This document shows positions 47,501 through 58,031 of a stretch of DNA of 64,000 bases, piece after piece. The stretch's first letter is position 1, and every line of letters starts with the position of its first letter. The position numbers and the translations under genes are program-made. Source of the DNA: Labia minor. Taxonomy: Eukaryota; Arthropoda; Insecta; Dermaptera; Spongiphoridae. The notes under the pieces were generated by a model that was given only the letters and a program-made list of their open reading frames with translations, was not told the DNA's origin and searched no databases. Location: positions 18,756,910 to 18,820,909 of the forward strand of contig OY720350.1 in assembly GCA_963082975.1 (NCBI GenBank). Reading direction: 5' to 3'.

Positions 47501-47944
47501 AAAAATCATAAATGTATTCATTCATTCATTGTTTTATGAATGTCTATTAATTAAATTTTATTATTATTATTATTTAGGTGTAGCGCATTCAGATGATCTT
47601 TTATATCTCTTTCCTCATGAAACAATGATAATGAATGACGAAGAAAGTTTAATTTCAAAACAAATGGTGGATTTTTGGACAAGTTTTGCTATTCATGGGT
47701 AAAAAGAAACTTCATAAATAAATTAATAAATTTATATAATAATAATAATAATTAATAATATATATGTATATTTAGAATTCCAGAATCTAAAGGATCTGAT
47801 ATTTTATGGGGACCAATTACGTCAGAAATAGGACCTTATTTGAGAATCAAAAATAAATCATCCATGCGTAAAAATTTCTTTAAAGAATATACAATCACCA
47901 TTGACGAAGGACTTCCACCAGGACCAATTATACCAGTAGAATAA
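41502..47944 (+). CDS. Secreted carboxylesterase (alpha/beta hydrolase, COE family), ten exons
   Basis: Exons: 41502-41714, 43285-43452, 44263-44596, 44676-44866, 45993-46170, 46263-46340, 46444-46547, 46639-46789, 47578-47698, 47776-47944. All introns are GT-AG and phases agree, giving 568 residues, normal for the family. The ATG follows GAAA and opens a signal peptide (MIRLLWLLLLPLIGAS); a TTG 21 bases earlier is not needed. Visible: YQFRGIPFAQPPIG, EEDCLFLNVYTPS, oxyanion hole HGGG (141-144), nucleophile Ser221 in GQSAGA, Glu355 in VVAHEASY, His476 in GVAHSDDLLYLF. Paired Cys274/Cys285 and four N-glycosylation sequons (108, 378, 412, 539) suit a secreted enzyme that hydrolyses carboxylic esters. 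GQSAG occurs in juvenile hormone esterases but also elsewhere, so the substrate is unknown. Introns 1, 4 and 8 contain transposons. Exon 5's donor (GGAG|GTGAAG) is weaker than the others. Confidence 0.93.
41926..42170. mobile_element. Probable decayed hAT in intron 1
   Basis: Right end CCCAATACACCACTG inverts imperfectly to CTGTATGTATTGG at the left. GGAACGCATAGTGGGAAC near the left resembles, inverted, GGGAACGTCGTTCCC near the right. No clear target duplication. The remainder of intron 1 (41715-43284) is AT-rich with (TG)n runs at 42767-42778 and 42816-42832. Confidence 0.4.
44926..45806. mobile_element. hAT element in intron 4
   Basis: Left end GTGACCATTTATTTTTTTTC with AACGGGACATGTACTCAC, and right end (inverted) GTGACCATACATCCCCCC with CAGGTAGCTTGTCCCG, match the terminal pattern of hAT elements whose ends read GTGACCATAYATCCCG. 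The 880-bp interior has unique, GC-richer pieces (GGCGCCACCATGCGAGTGC) but no readable transposase. It accounts for most of the 1,126-bp intron. Confidence 0.65.
46834..47442 (+). mobile_element. HINE-2 copy in esterase intron 8
   Basis: Head AAGTTGACCTGTGGCCAGGT and subterminal repeat ACCGACCGACGG at the left, CGTCGGTCGGT at the right. After (CGGA)n it reads GGACTAAAAATAC, lacking CAGACATCATG. It shares this and CTTCTGGTTTCC with the copy at 60980-61604, so those two form a subgroup. It sits 45 bases after exon 8 in the sense direction; without it the intron would be about 180 bp. Confidence 0.9.
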
Positions 47945-48018
47945 ATATAAATATTATTTATTTATTTAATTTATATGTATTTATTATTATTTTTTTTTAA
48001 ATGTTAAATTTAAATAAA
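47940..48018 (+). terminator. Candidate poly(A) signals of the esterase
   Basis: AATAAA overlaps the stop codon (GAATAAATATAA) and AAATAAAAATA lies about 70 bases downstream. In such AT-rich DNA these hexamers are common, so the cleavage site cannot be fixed. Confidence 0.3.
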
Positions 48019-48437
48019 AATATACTTTTAAATTTAAAATATTTTATCATTATAAGTGTATAATTACCATGTACCTAATAAATCAAATTAAGGATAATTT
48101 GATATTAAATTATTTATATATTATGAATTTATTAAAATTGAAAATTATGACTAATTAAATTGAAAACTAATTAAATTTAATTTAATACAACTAATATAAC
48201 TACAATCTTTTTTATTAACATTTTTATATTTTCAGATGAGGTAAGTATATTTTAGGTATACAAATTATTTCTATTTCACCAGATTAATTTAAATAGGAAT
48301 TATATATAGTAAAAAAATAAGCTAAACCAGATCCTAGATGTACAATATGTATTCCTTGTTAGTTTTTATTTTTAATACTGCGCAAAAATAATTAAAAAAA
48401 ATACTTTCACACTTAAAAAAATGCACACATGGATAAA

Positions 48438-48855
48438 TAATAATATAAATATAAAAAATTTTTATAAAATAACGTTTTTCCAATGGACCAAAAAGAATAA
48501 AATAATTTTTCTATAAGCCTGACAAAGTTTATGGATTAACTGCTTCATATTCAACAAAAAACGTTGGCCGCATTTAGTTTTATTTATTTATATGAACAAT
48601 CAAGTCAAATTTTTGTAATAATAAAAATTTTATTAAACACATAAACAGACAAATTTTTTTATCATACAATAAAATTGATAGTTTAAGAGGTAAGAAATTA
48701 ATCTTTTATTATTTTTCACTGTAATATTCTTATATCAAATTATGTATCAAAATTTAAAAGAATTTTTATTAAATTTACATATTACCCATCAAATCAAAAA
48801 TGGTTGATTATATTAGAATAAATAGTGTTACTTGTTAATGAAGTGTTTTTGTGTG

Positions 48856-48908
<53 letters not shown>

Positions 48909-49094
48909 TTATAGCTCTATAAAGGAAGTTGATTGAATAGAAATCAAATAAAAACTAAAAGCGCCCAACGTTTTTAGTTGAATATGAAGCAATTCATCCA
49001 TTAACTTTGTCAGGCTTATAGAAAAAAATTTTTTTTTTAGTCCATTGGAAAAACCTTATTTTATAAAAAAATTTTATATTTATATTATTTTATT
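48438..49094. mobile_element. Long-arm foldback element (MITE-like)
   Basis: About 150-170 bases at the left (ATAATATAAATATAAAA, CCAATGGACCAAAAAG, TATAAGCCTGACAAAGTT, GCTTCATATTCAAC, AACGTTGGCCGC) recur inverted at about 48925-49094 with roughly 10-15% differences. The middle is AT-rich and holds (TA)n at 48859-48905. No frame, no clear target duplication. Confidence 0.8.
48859..48905. repeat. (TA)n microsatellite inside the foldback element
   Basis: About 23 TA units near the centre of the element at 48438-49094, a place where a cruciform loop would lie. Confidence 0.92.
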
Positions 49095-49689
49095 CTTTTT
49101 AGTGCAATTTTAATATGATAAATTTATTTAATATAACAAGAGAAATAGTAAAGATGAAGTTATACGAAAAGTTGCAAATTGAATAAAACAAAAAAAATAT
49201 ATTAATCTTCTAAAATTGATTTTATGAACAAGATGGAAACAATTTCACTATTTTATTTTATTTTAATTTTTTTATTTTTTTTTGAAGGTGTTAATCAAAA
49301 TTTATATAGCATATTATAATTTAATAAATTAATAAATTTAACTATAGGCTCTCGTCAAAACATTTTTATATTTATTAATACATTATGTAAAAATTAAAAT
49401 TAAATTTAAAATATTATATTTTAATTTTAATAAGAATACGTTTTTATTTAAAACACTCAGTTGGAATCTTTTATCAAAGTTGAGAAGAAAAAAAAGCTTC
49501 TTTTAATGGTGTAATAACCGAAATGTACTTAGAACAAATTATTCAATCAATTTTAAATTTCACTGTGAGTCTTTATTAATAAAAAAATTAATATGTTTAA
49601 GTTTAATTTTACTTTTCACCTATAATATATAAAAATAAATCTATTTTATAAAATATATATTATTAATTTTAAAAAACACGTAAATTTTT
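49095..49689. other. Intergenic, AT-rich
   Basis: No feature seen. Confidence 0.5.
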
Positions 49690-50949
49690 ACTTTCCCGCA
49701 TACTTCGTATAAGGGAAGTATTCGAATCGTCAAAAATTTCGACTTCGAGATTTCGATAGATCTTGACGTTTTAGACCTCCCTGAGTCGGAAAATACCATT
49801 TTTCGAATTATGTCTGTGTGTGTGTGTATGTATGGATGTATGGATGTATGTAATGTTTGTCTGTGAGCCAATTTACTCAGAAACTAATCAAGCTAGGACT
49901 TCGAAATTTGGTACACCGATATTATTCACAGTTTGTAGATTTCTATCAAAATTTCGTCCAAATCGGTTAACCGGAAGTGGTACTTTACCTACACTGGTTG
50001 CGTTTACCTTTCAAGTAAAGTACCAGTTTGCTTCCGGATATTTGCTTCATATTTTGTATATAGATTTAATAAGTTGACCTGTGGCCAGGTCCGAACCGAC
50101 CAACGGTTTGAAGTAAATTAATTTCCAGCTACAGAAACAATTTCAAATAATTTTAATATATCTATTAATGTAATAAAAAACAGATAGGCATATAACATAA
50201 ATATTTTTAATTTTATTATATTTATAATATATACGTAGTTGCTGGCTGTGACGTCATGAATGGCTGGATAACGTCATATAATTTTAAATCAAGAAAATAC
50301 TAATAAATATGATTTTCCCGAGGATAAAACCAATACAAAGCAAAGTGTATGATTCGTGGTGATATATAAATAAATCTCCTCATGTGTAATTTGGTGTGAA
50401 AATAACCCTTCCCTTCCTATAGTCGATCGCCAATACTACCACTTCCGGTTTCCGGATTTGCAGCAAAAGTTGATCAATTCATCCCACTGATGCATTAAGT
50501 AAATATACCAAATTTCATCAAAATCGGTAGAGCCGTTCAGGCTGTACACATCTATACGGACGGACAGACCGACAGACGGACGGACGGACAGGCATCATGC
50601 TAAAAATACTTTTTTCTGTTAAGAAAATGCATGATTCGTGGAGATATGTAAAAATCTCCATATGTGAAATTTGGTGTGAAAACAATACCTCCCTTACTAT
50701 CGTCGGTCGGTAAAAATATGAAAAAAATTCAGATACCAAATTTCATCATGATCTGACTACCGGAAGTGACATTTTACCTATACAAGTAGCGTTAGGTGTA
50801 AATTATAAATATATATATAATAGTGTTAAACCATTTTACTTTATAATTTAAATTAATTAGTTTGTTTATTTTTATTGTTGTTAAAACATAATAATAATAA
50901 CCTAATTACCTATTTATATGTGGGAAAGTCTAGGGGAGGACACTCCCGA
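49690..50949 (-). mobile_element. HINE-3, only copy in the window, split by a HINE-2
   Basis: On the minus strand: head with GGGAG-TGTC-CTCCC hairpin (complement of 50932-50947), then CTAG and the subterminal repeat ACTTTCCCAC; an AT-rich part; core with CACTTCCGGTTAACCG, TTGATAGAAATCTAC and GTGTACCAAATTTCG; a (CATA)n(CA)n microsatellite followed by CAGACATAATTCG; a 3' block GACTCAGGGAGGTCTAAAAC; and the end TGCGGGAAAGT, which inverts the subterminal repeat within a hairpin. Without the nested HINE-2 it is about 617 bp. The core and 3' block are clearly related to HINE-1, while the termini differ. Confidence 0.8.
50070..50712 (+). mobile_element. HINE-2 copy nested in HINE-3
   Basis: Head AAGTTGACCTGTGGCCAGGT, subterminal repeat ACCGACCAACGG (one change), (GGAC)n at about 50557-50590 with CAGGCATCATGC, and end CTATCGTCGGTCGGT. 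HINE-3 sequence continues on both sides (TATAGATTTAAT before, AAATATGAAAAAAATTCAGA after). Confidence 0.9.
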
Positions 50950-52186
50950 TTTTTTAATTAATAAAAATTTATAGAAATAATTGGCAAATTTATTATTTTA
51001 ATTTTCATTATAACTTAAGTGAATCTTAAATAAAGTTTATCCAAATGATATTTATTTATTGTACTATTTAAAATGAGTTAGCAAAGTGATATACCAGTAC
51101 TATATATATTGTAGTTTTCCTTCTCTGTTTCTCTCATCTCTCTCTCTTCTTCTTCTTCTTCAATATTTGAAAACTTTGATATCTTGTATAAAATTCCCTC
51201 AACTCTTTGAATTGCTTTAATAATACTCAAGATGTTAATCTTGAAATCTGTCTATTGTTAATATTCAGGACGTGCTTTTGAAGTGAATAGACTCGAAGGC
51301 AAAACCAAAACTAAATGAAGAGCTTTGAACTTGAGGAGAGGGATTGTAAAGGGGCTTTGTCGCGACGGGCATCCATCTGATTGACAAGGTCGAGGGAATC
51401 TATGCATGTATGCGCGTATGTGGCCATGTCGAGTGGTGGTTGGGGGGGTCATCTGGACCTTTAAGGGTCAACGGCCCATACCGCCAAGCAAACGGAAGAG
51501 AGGCACGCTCTGTGCCCACAAAAGAATGGGAAATAAACACGAGGTAAAAAGAAAGAAAAAAAAAACAAAAAAAAAAAATTGTTTGATATTTGACGGAGTC
51601 TACGAAATGCCGACTCGCGATTGATATTCGTTCCAATAGACGTCCCCAAGGATTAAGCGGATTAAGTTGACTATTCAAAATCAAAGTGGTATGTGATAAA
51701 AGGTTGGAGGAGATGAATGGGTGGCCACCACGGTGAAACTATGTGACATTCGAAAAATAAGAGTAACAATCCAAACAATCATAAAAAAAGTGAATTTTTT
51801 TTTATCTTCATCAAATTCCCTTCAAAGTAGAATAGAATTTCAAAAATCTAAAAAAAAAACAAATTGAAATATTAAAAGGTTATGAATTGCTAATTTTATG
51901 GTTTAATTCCTGATTAGAATTCAATATAAAAAATTTTCAATTTTATTATAAAAAAAAATAATAAAATAGGATAAAATATGTGCCCTCTACACTCCATTCA
52001 TTTATCTCATATACAATAAGTAATAAATAAAAGAAAATTAATAAAATTTGATTTATCCCAAAAAAAAAAAACATTGAGATTATTATGGATCATTTATCAA
52101 AACTTATTATATTAGCAAAACTTATATTTATTTGGAAATTTAAACTGAAATTTTTGAAATCTATAGGTTAAATGTTAAGTTAAGTT
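50950..52186. other. Intergenic with one unique island
   Basis: About 51240-51740 is unique and less AT-rich (GTCGAGTGGTGGTTGGGGGG) with open frames on both strands and no family resemblance. (TTC)n lies at 51146-51160. The rest is AT filler. Confidence 0.45.
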
Positions 52187-52276
52187 AATGATTCTCAACC
52201 ACTGTGCCGCATAATTTTGCAAATGTAAAGGTCAAATTAAGAAAAAGTACTTATATATTTTATATGTATATAAAAA

Positions 52277-52364
52277 TAATTTGATCTGTGGCGAGGCACA
52301 GAACCGACCGTCGGTTTGAAATTTGGTGTGAAAACAATACCTCCTATACTATCGTCGGTAGGTA
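52277..52364 (+). mobile_element. HINE-2 miniature (88 bp)
   Basis: Only the head (GATCTGTGGCGAGGCACAG), the subterminal repeat (ACCGACCGTCGG), a join to GAAATTTGGTGTGAAAACAA and the end CTATCGTCGGTAGGT remain. Everything else, including the core and microsatellite, is deleted. Confidence 0.8.
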
Positions 52365-53334
52365 AAAAGGGGAGAAATATATGTATTTAAATAAGTTATA
52401 TTTGAACGATTACTAAAAATATTTTTAAAATTAATAAAATATAAATTATTTTTAGGTCTGTGAGAATTTTTAATATAGTTAGTTTTTGTATAATAGGAAA
52501 TTAATTAATAATTTATTATATATTGAAGGGAAATTAAATTAAATATATAATTTATTTAATAATAATTTTTGGATTTTTTTTTTAATTTTATTGAATTTAT
52601 AAAATGTGAAATTTTGAAACAATTAAATTGATTGTATCTTGTATCAATAAGCATTTAATTATAAGTTATTAAAATTATTAACGAATCATTATAAATATTA
52701 TATTTAATATCATTTAAGTATGATTTAATTTTAATAATAATTTCTGGGTTCAATTAATAGGTAGTTAATAAAAAGAAATTAATTTTCAATATATTTTTTT
52801 ATTATCGAGTGATTAAGGGTTGATTTTAACCGAAATCAGCTCTGCGTATGAATGCACTGCGCTGTGTGTGTGAGTGCTCACTTGCCTACTGAGGCCGGCC
52901 GAAGCAGTAGGAAAGTGAAGGGGGCTCGGGGTAGAGAAAGGGTGCGCGCGCATTCAAAAACAGAATTATTTGCAAATTCATGAAATAATTATAATTATTT
53001 ATTAAATTTGATTTTAATCTTTTAATTGAATTTTTTACCTTAAAGTACGTTTTACACATATTAAAATTTTTTTTTTTGCTCATTTTTAAAAACTATTTTG
53101 TGCCAAATATTTAAAAACTTCATCTTTATCCATTAAGCATTAATCAATTGGATATTATAACATCACACTGACATATGATAATAAAAAAATCAATCTGATT
53201 TATATATATAAATTTTATATAATTAATTTTAATTTCAGAAAAAATATTTTTTATTCTAAATAAAAATTTATTTATTCTTTATTAAATGTTTTTTTTTGGA
53301 TTTTTCTAAACAGAATATTTACAAAATAGATGAA

Positions 53335-53612
53335 AACAGATTGTTTTTATCCTCGAGAAAAATCATCTTTATTAAATTAAAAATATTTATGTTATATCCA
53401 TATCTGTTTTTTATTGCATTAATAGATACATTTAAATTATTTGAAATTGTTTCTGTAGCTGGAATTTTATTTCCTTCATCGTCGGTTCGGACCTCGCTAC
53501 AGGTATACTTATTTCTATTAAGAAAATGCATGATTCGTGGAGATATGTAAAAATATCCCCATGTGAAATTTGGTTTGAAAACAATACTTCCCTTACTATC
53601 GTCGGTCGGTAA
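53335..53612. mobile_element. Inverted fusion of HINE-2 pieces
   Basis: 53338-53512 is a minus-strand 5' part: head as complement of GACCTCGCTACAGGTATACTT and a damaged subterminal repeat. 53515-53612 is a plus-strand 3' part: GTTAAGAAAATGC-like start, then GTGAAATTTGG and CTATCGTCGGTCGGT. The two abut with two bases between them. Confidence 0.78.
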
Positions 53613-53887
53613 AAAGGTAAAAAGTTTGTGCGATCAGGCTCTTAAACATTTCTGACTTTTTTTCTAAGTCTCACCAAGTGTGCCCACCCCTGTTATATTA
53701 TTTCAGAAATGTGCCCCGACTATTGAAAAAGGTTGCCGATCCCTGATTATTAAATTATATTACACAGTCTATTATATAGATAAGTAAATAACTTTTATAC
53801 TTATCTTTTTCTTTGTGTGTCGCTAAATTTTTAAATCGTTAAAAGTGTGCCGCGGTAAAAAAAGGTTGAGAATCACTGAGTTAAGTT

Positions 53888-55106
53888 GTTAAAACACTTC
53901 GTTTTAAGTTTTAATATAAATTTTATTAAACTTTATGATTATTTTTTTGACAGTTATGTCAGTTTCTTAAGCATGTATTAGATATTAGACTGTATGAGTG
54001 TGATTTTTTTCTTATTTATTTATTAATTTATATAAATTGAAAATTGTTAAAAAAATTTCAGATTAAATTTGCAAATAGATACAATGTTTCAACTAGAGAG
54101 CTGTCAGTACAATCTTTAAATCTAATCAAACTTATATATATATAAGTATATAAACTTATATATATAAACTTATGTATACGTATATAAAAGTAAAAATGAT
54201 ATTGTATGTTTAGATAGATATGTAAGGTATTAAAATTTCGATTTATCGTTGATTGGGAAAAAAAATAAACATTTAGATCCAATTTCCGGCCGATAAATTT
54301 TAAAACCTATTTTATCGATTAAAAACGAAATTCTCTATATAAAAGTTCATAAAATAATAATAATATTGCTAGAACCTATAAATTTAAAGTCGGCCTTTTT
54401 TTTAATGTGACCATCTATTTCAAATGGTGAATTAGACAATTTAATTCGTGCAAATAACGACGCTATCACATTGCGACGTTGACTTGGGTGCAGCTGTGTG
54501 TTGCTTGTGTATTTTTATACCGAACGATAAACGCTTTTCGAAATAAGATAATCTATAGAGCCAAGAGTGGTTGTAAATTTAGATTACATGTAGGGTGATT
54601 TCTTGTGCTTTTGTTCTCGATGAGCAATTATTTTGTTGATGTCGTCTCATAAGATTTCGAATTGTTCAACACTTGACTTGTTAACGCCGTTTATATTTTA
54701 TTTCAAATGGTTTTTGTATTTTACCACCAGCAGTTTCACAACAAAAAATGACATTTAGATTAATAAAAGATAACATTTTCAATGAATTTTATCAAAATAA
54801 TTAAAACATTTTATTATCATTTATTTTATAATTAGTAAATTGTTTTCTCATTTGTTTATAAATTACATTTTTCTTTTGTAATTACTTTTATTTTTTAAAA
54901 AATAAAATTTAAAAATTATAAAATTGTATATATGTTCTTAAAGATATTTTCAAAGTAACATTAAAAATATATTCACATTTTTAATTTACTTAATATTATC
55001 CTAAGTACATATATTTATATATATTTGTATTAATTGTGTTAATTATTCTTATTATATAATATATGAGAATTTGTAATTACGAGTAAAAATGAACTCATTT
55101 ACTTAT
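53888..55106. other. Intergenic, AT-rich
   Basis: A unique stretch at about 54440-54700 shows no coding or RNA signature. The rest is AT filler. Confidence 0.5.
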
Positions 55107-55775
55107 TCATATTTTTCCCTTGAAAAAATTTGTGTCTCTTGGCCGCAGGAACCCCACTTCTCCAAGTGTCCCTATTCTGAGCCACAACCCTCCAACCCTA
55201 CCCTCTCCAATCTCTCTCACATCCCTTCCTACATTATCCACCCACCGCGTCCTTGGTCTTCCAAGCGGGCGTTTCCCACTCAGTCTCCCCACCAATATAT
55301 TTTTCGCCATTCTTTCCTCCCCCATTCTAGCCACGTGTTCTCCCCACCGCAGCCTTCTCGATTTTATAATTCTAATTATATTTGGTGATGCATAGAGGTC
55401 ATGCAATTCCTCATTATGCAGTCTCCGCCATTCCCCGGTGACCTCATCTTTCTTTGGCCCATAAATGCTTGGCAGAATCCTATTCTCAAATACTCTAAAT
55501 CTACTCTCGTCACCTAAGGTCATATACCATGCCTCACACACATATAATACATCCGGTAAAATAATTATTTTATATATTTTAATTTGTATCCCCTTTGATA
55601 ATAATTTTGACGCGATAAGCCCCTTTACTGCATCATAACAGGCGCTTCCCAATTGTAACCTCGCTTTAAACTCTTCTCGAATATTATTATCTTTCGTTAT
55701 TACAGAACCTAAGAATTTATATCTTTCTACATTTTCAAATTCTATATTTTGTATGTTAAGACTTTGAGATATATA
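55107..55775 (-). pseudogene. Non-LTR retrotransposon reverse-transcriptase C-terminal part
   Basis: About 220 codons open on the minus strand. In order: ERYKFLGSVITKDNN (the YLG thumb motif), IKIYKIIILPDVLYVCEAW, RVFENRILPSIYGP, EWRRLHNEELHDLY, IIRIIKSRRLRWGEHVARM, GKRPLGRPRTRWVDNV and a stop. This is the conserved C-terminal region of RTE-type and related LINE polymerases. The endonuclease, the catalytic palm (YADD) and the 5' part are missing: the frame runs upstream into (TA)n at 55771-55792 and ends there. It is a 5'-truncated copy, with no initiation codon of its own. Confidence 0.88.
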
Positions 55776-55792
55776 TATATATATATACTTTA

Positions 55793-57522
55793 TTATATTT
55801 ATTTAAATTTAATAATTTATTATCATTATTTTTTAAAAAAAAAGAGATAAAAATAATTTTTAGTCACCTCACTTAATTTTTAGCAATTTTTATTGCTATC
55901 CTCATCATAATACATCAGTCCCCAAATGTATAATTTACTATAAACGAGAAAAATTGATTTCTTATGTAGTTTCATTTATTATTCCAGTCTTTCAAAATAA
56001 TATTATATTAAAAATTAATTTCTGATGTAAATTTTGTTTTTAATTGAATATTCTGTAGGAAAAATTAAAACTTGTTTATTAATTTTTTATATTTTAGGAT
56101 GTAGGCATCCAAATTATATTATAATAGTATACTGTTATTAGGACTCCATTGACAGTATTATTTTTTAAATATACCTAAATTATTACCTCTCATTCCCTTA
56201 ATAACTTATTTAATATAGAATGGCTATTTACTTTGGCAAATAAAAACGCCTTTAGTGTGTCTTAAAAAAATAAGTTTAATATTTATTTATTCAACAATTT
56301 AAGTGTGTATCAAATATATATATATATATGCTGATATATACGATATAATAATTATAGCAATTATATATATGATATAATATAATTAAATAAAATTAAATTA
56401 AAATTGTAAAATGAATTCTATGCTATAACTGACTTGAACCTTAAATTTATTTGCGATCAACTTGTACTTGAGATATAATGTTCTATGTTGATGACTCTTT
56501 TCTAGATCGATTGCAATTTAATGATTACGATTCCCCATTGGTATGTGTTCCCGGAGAGGAATCGCTCATCCGCCCTACCATCTCTCCTCACTTCTATTAC
56601 GATCTCAAGTATTAAGTTTTATTTTAGATTTTAAGTATATCAGTTTAGCAGCAATCGTTCAATGAATCCGTAAACGATATTATACCATAAAGTACGAATG
56701 AAAATACAAGACAAGGAAGGGAAGAAGAAAAAATAAAAGAAATAACCCAAGGGGGTGATTTCGCTACGGGCAGTAATTCAAAGAATAATTCGAACCTTTA
56801 TTTCGGTTTCAATAAAAATAGATGTACTTTTATTTTTAATGGTCCTAAGAGAAAGGAGAAGGGTGAACGCACTCATTTCACTGCGGACCTTCTTTGATCG
56901 CTACACAAAAAAAAATAAAAAATAAAAAACACATAAAATATAAGAAAAATGTCGTATCATAATATTATTTTTGTTTTAAAATTAAATATTAAGATTTAAG
57001 ATTAAAAAGGAAAATGATTTGAAATTTGCATATCAATGGATGAAGACAGAAGGAATGCCTGCAGAGGTTACAGTCGAAAATAGACCACAACACCATATCC
57101 AGAACAACTCAGAAGCATCGCACAAGCATATGACATGACAAGTGGAATGATGCTTGGATGTTGGATCTGTTGAAGCATTGGCAGTTGAAAATGGAATTGC
57201 TTCCATGAAATTGGTCACAGTCAATCTTAGGTCAAATTGTCAATGATGATAATGAATAAAAATTATGTATGAATGAACATGTCGATTAGTGAAAAAAAAT
57301 TGGTACACATGAAATCAAGTAATGGCAGATTATAACTTTAAACAAAAAAAAAACAGTTTCTAGTTCCCAAAAACAAAGCAGTAATGTTTCAGTGTATCCA
57401 AGGTAGGCTTCTGGAAATATGTGTCATCGTAAGAACTAATACAGTCAATAAGTGGGTGGTAGATGGTACGAATGGGAATGAATTTAAATTATATTATAAT
57501 TCTATATTTTATAGAGAGTTTT
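55793..57522. other. Intergenic
   Basis: About 56450-56900 is a unique, less AT-rich island (GGTATGTGTTCCCGGAGAGG). 57030-57230 and 57380-57480 are moderately unique without recognisable content. A (TA)n run lies at 56317-56330. Confidence 0.45.
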
Positions 57523-57523
57523 A

Positions 57524-58013
57524 TGCAGATCGAAAAGCCCATGACTTTTTGAATTTCCCGTCTCTTAAATGAAATGACTGCTTCTATAACCATCAGCTGA
57601 CGCCTTTCGAAATTTGAACTAGTTGGGTCTTTTAGTTTTTGTTTGTCATCCATTAATAGCAGACTACCTCTTGATTTGAGAAGAAAATGGAAAAAATGAA
57701 TTTCGTGTGCTCATTAAGCATTATTTTTTAAACAAACAAAACATCAATGAAACCGAGTTTTTGCGCCGTTTCGTAACCGTGGATGAAAAGAAGATCCAAC
57801 ACAACACACCAAAGAAACAGTGGGTTTGTCGGGGTGAATCGGCACCAAAGAGGGCCACGACAAATCTTATTTTTTGGAAGGAATAAAAAAATTGGAGAAA
57901 CGTTGAACGAAGTGTATAGAGAGCTCAAAGGAGACTACGTTGAAAAATAAAATAATTTTTTATCCAAAAACCTGTGTTTCATTCAAAAAGTCACAGACTT
58001 TGGACCTGAACAT
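57524..58013 (+). mobile_element. Mariner element, twice deleted
   Basis: Right end GACTTTGGACCTGAACATTA and CATGACTTTTTGAAT near the left end form imperfect inverted repeats, with TA outside each. From 57697 the frame reads NEFRVLIKHYFLNKQNI (N-terminal helix-turn-helix), jumps to FLRRFVTVDEKKIQHNT (first catalytic Asp), then GESAPKRATTN and a stop. In another frame GETLNEVYRELKGDYVEK and a stop form the C-terminus. The remaining catalytic residues are lost. A different mariner lineage from those at 2733 and 39941. Confidence 0.85.
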
Positions 58014-58031
58014 TAAATGTATTAATTAACT

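Larger units (their letters stand above)
52187..53878 (+). mobile_element. Composite hAT carrying rearranged HINE-2 DNA
   Basis: Left end AATGATTCTCAACCACTG (first bases decayed) and right end GGTTGAGAATCACTG, with AGTTAAGTT on both sides (52178-52186 and 53879-53887). The hAT parts match 28411-29582. At the same internal position, after TATGTATATAAAAAT and before AAGGTAAAAAGTTTG, it holds 52277-53612: an 88-bp HINE-2 miniature, about 950 bp of unrelated DNA, then two HINE-2 pieces in opposite orientation. The captured stretch contains a GC-richer piece at about 52830-52955. Confidence 0.82.

Noticed and set aside
47394..47702. 102-codon frame starting in HINE-2
   Set aside because: Only its end is coding (exon 9 of the esterase). 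The start lies in the intron and the transposon.
55089..55395. Proline/serine-rich plus-strand frames
   Set aside because: Antisense shadows of the LINE C-terminal region.
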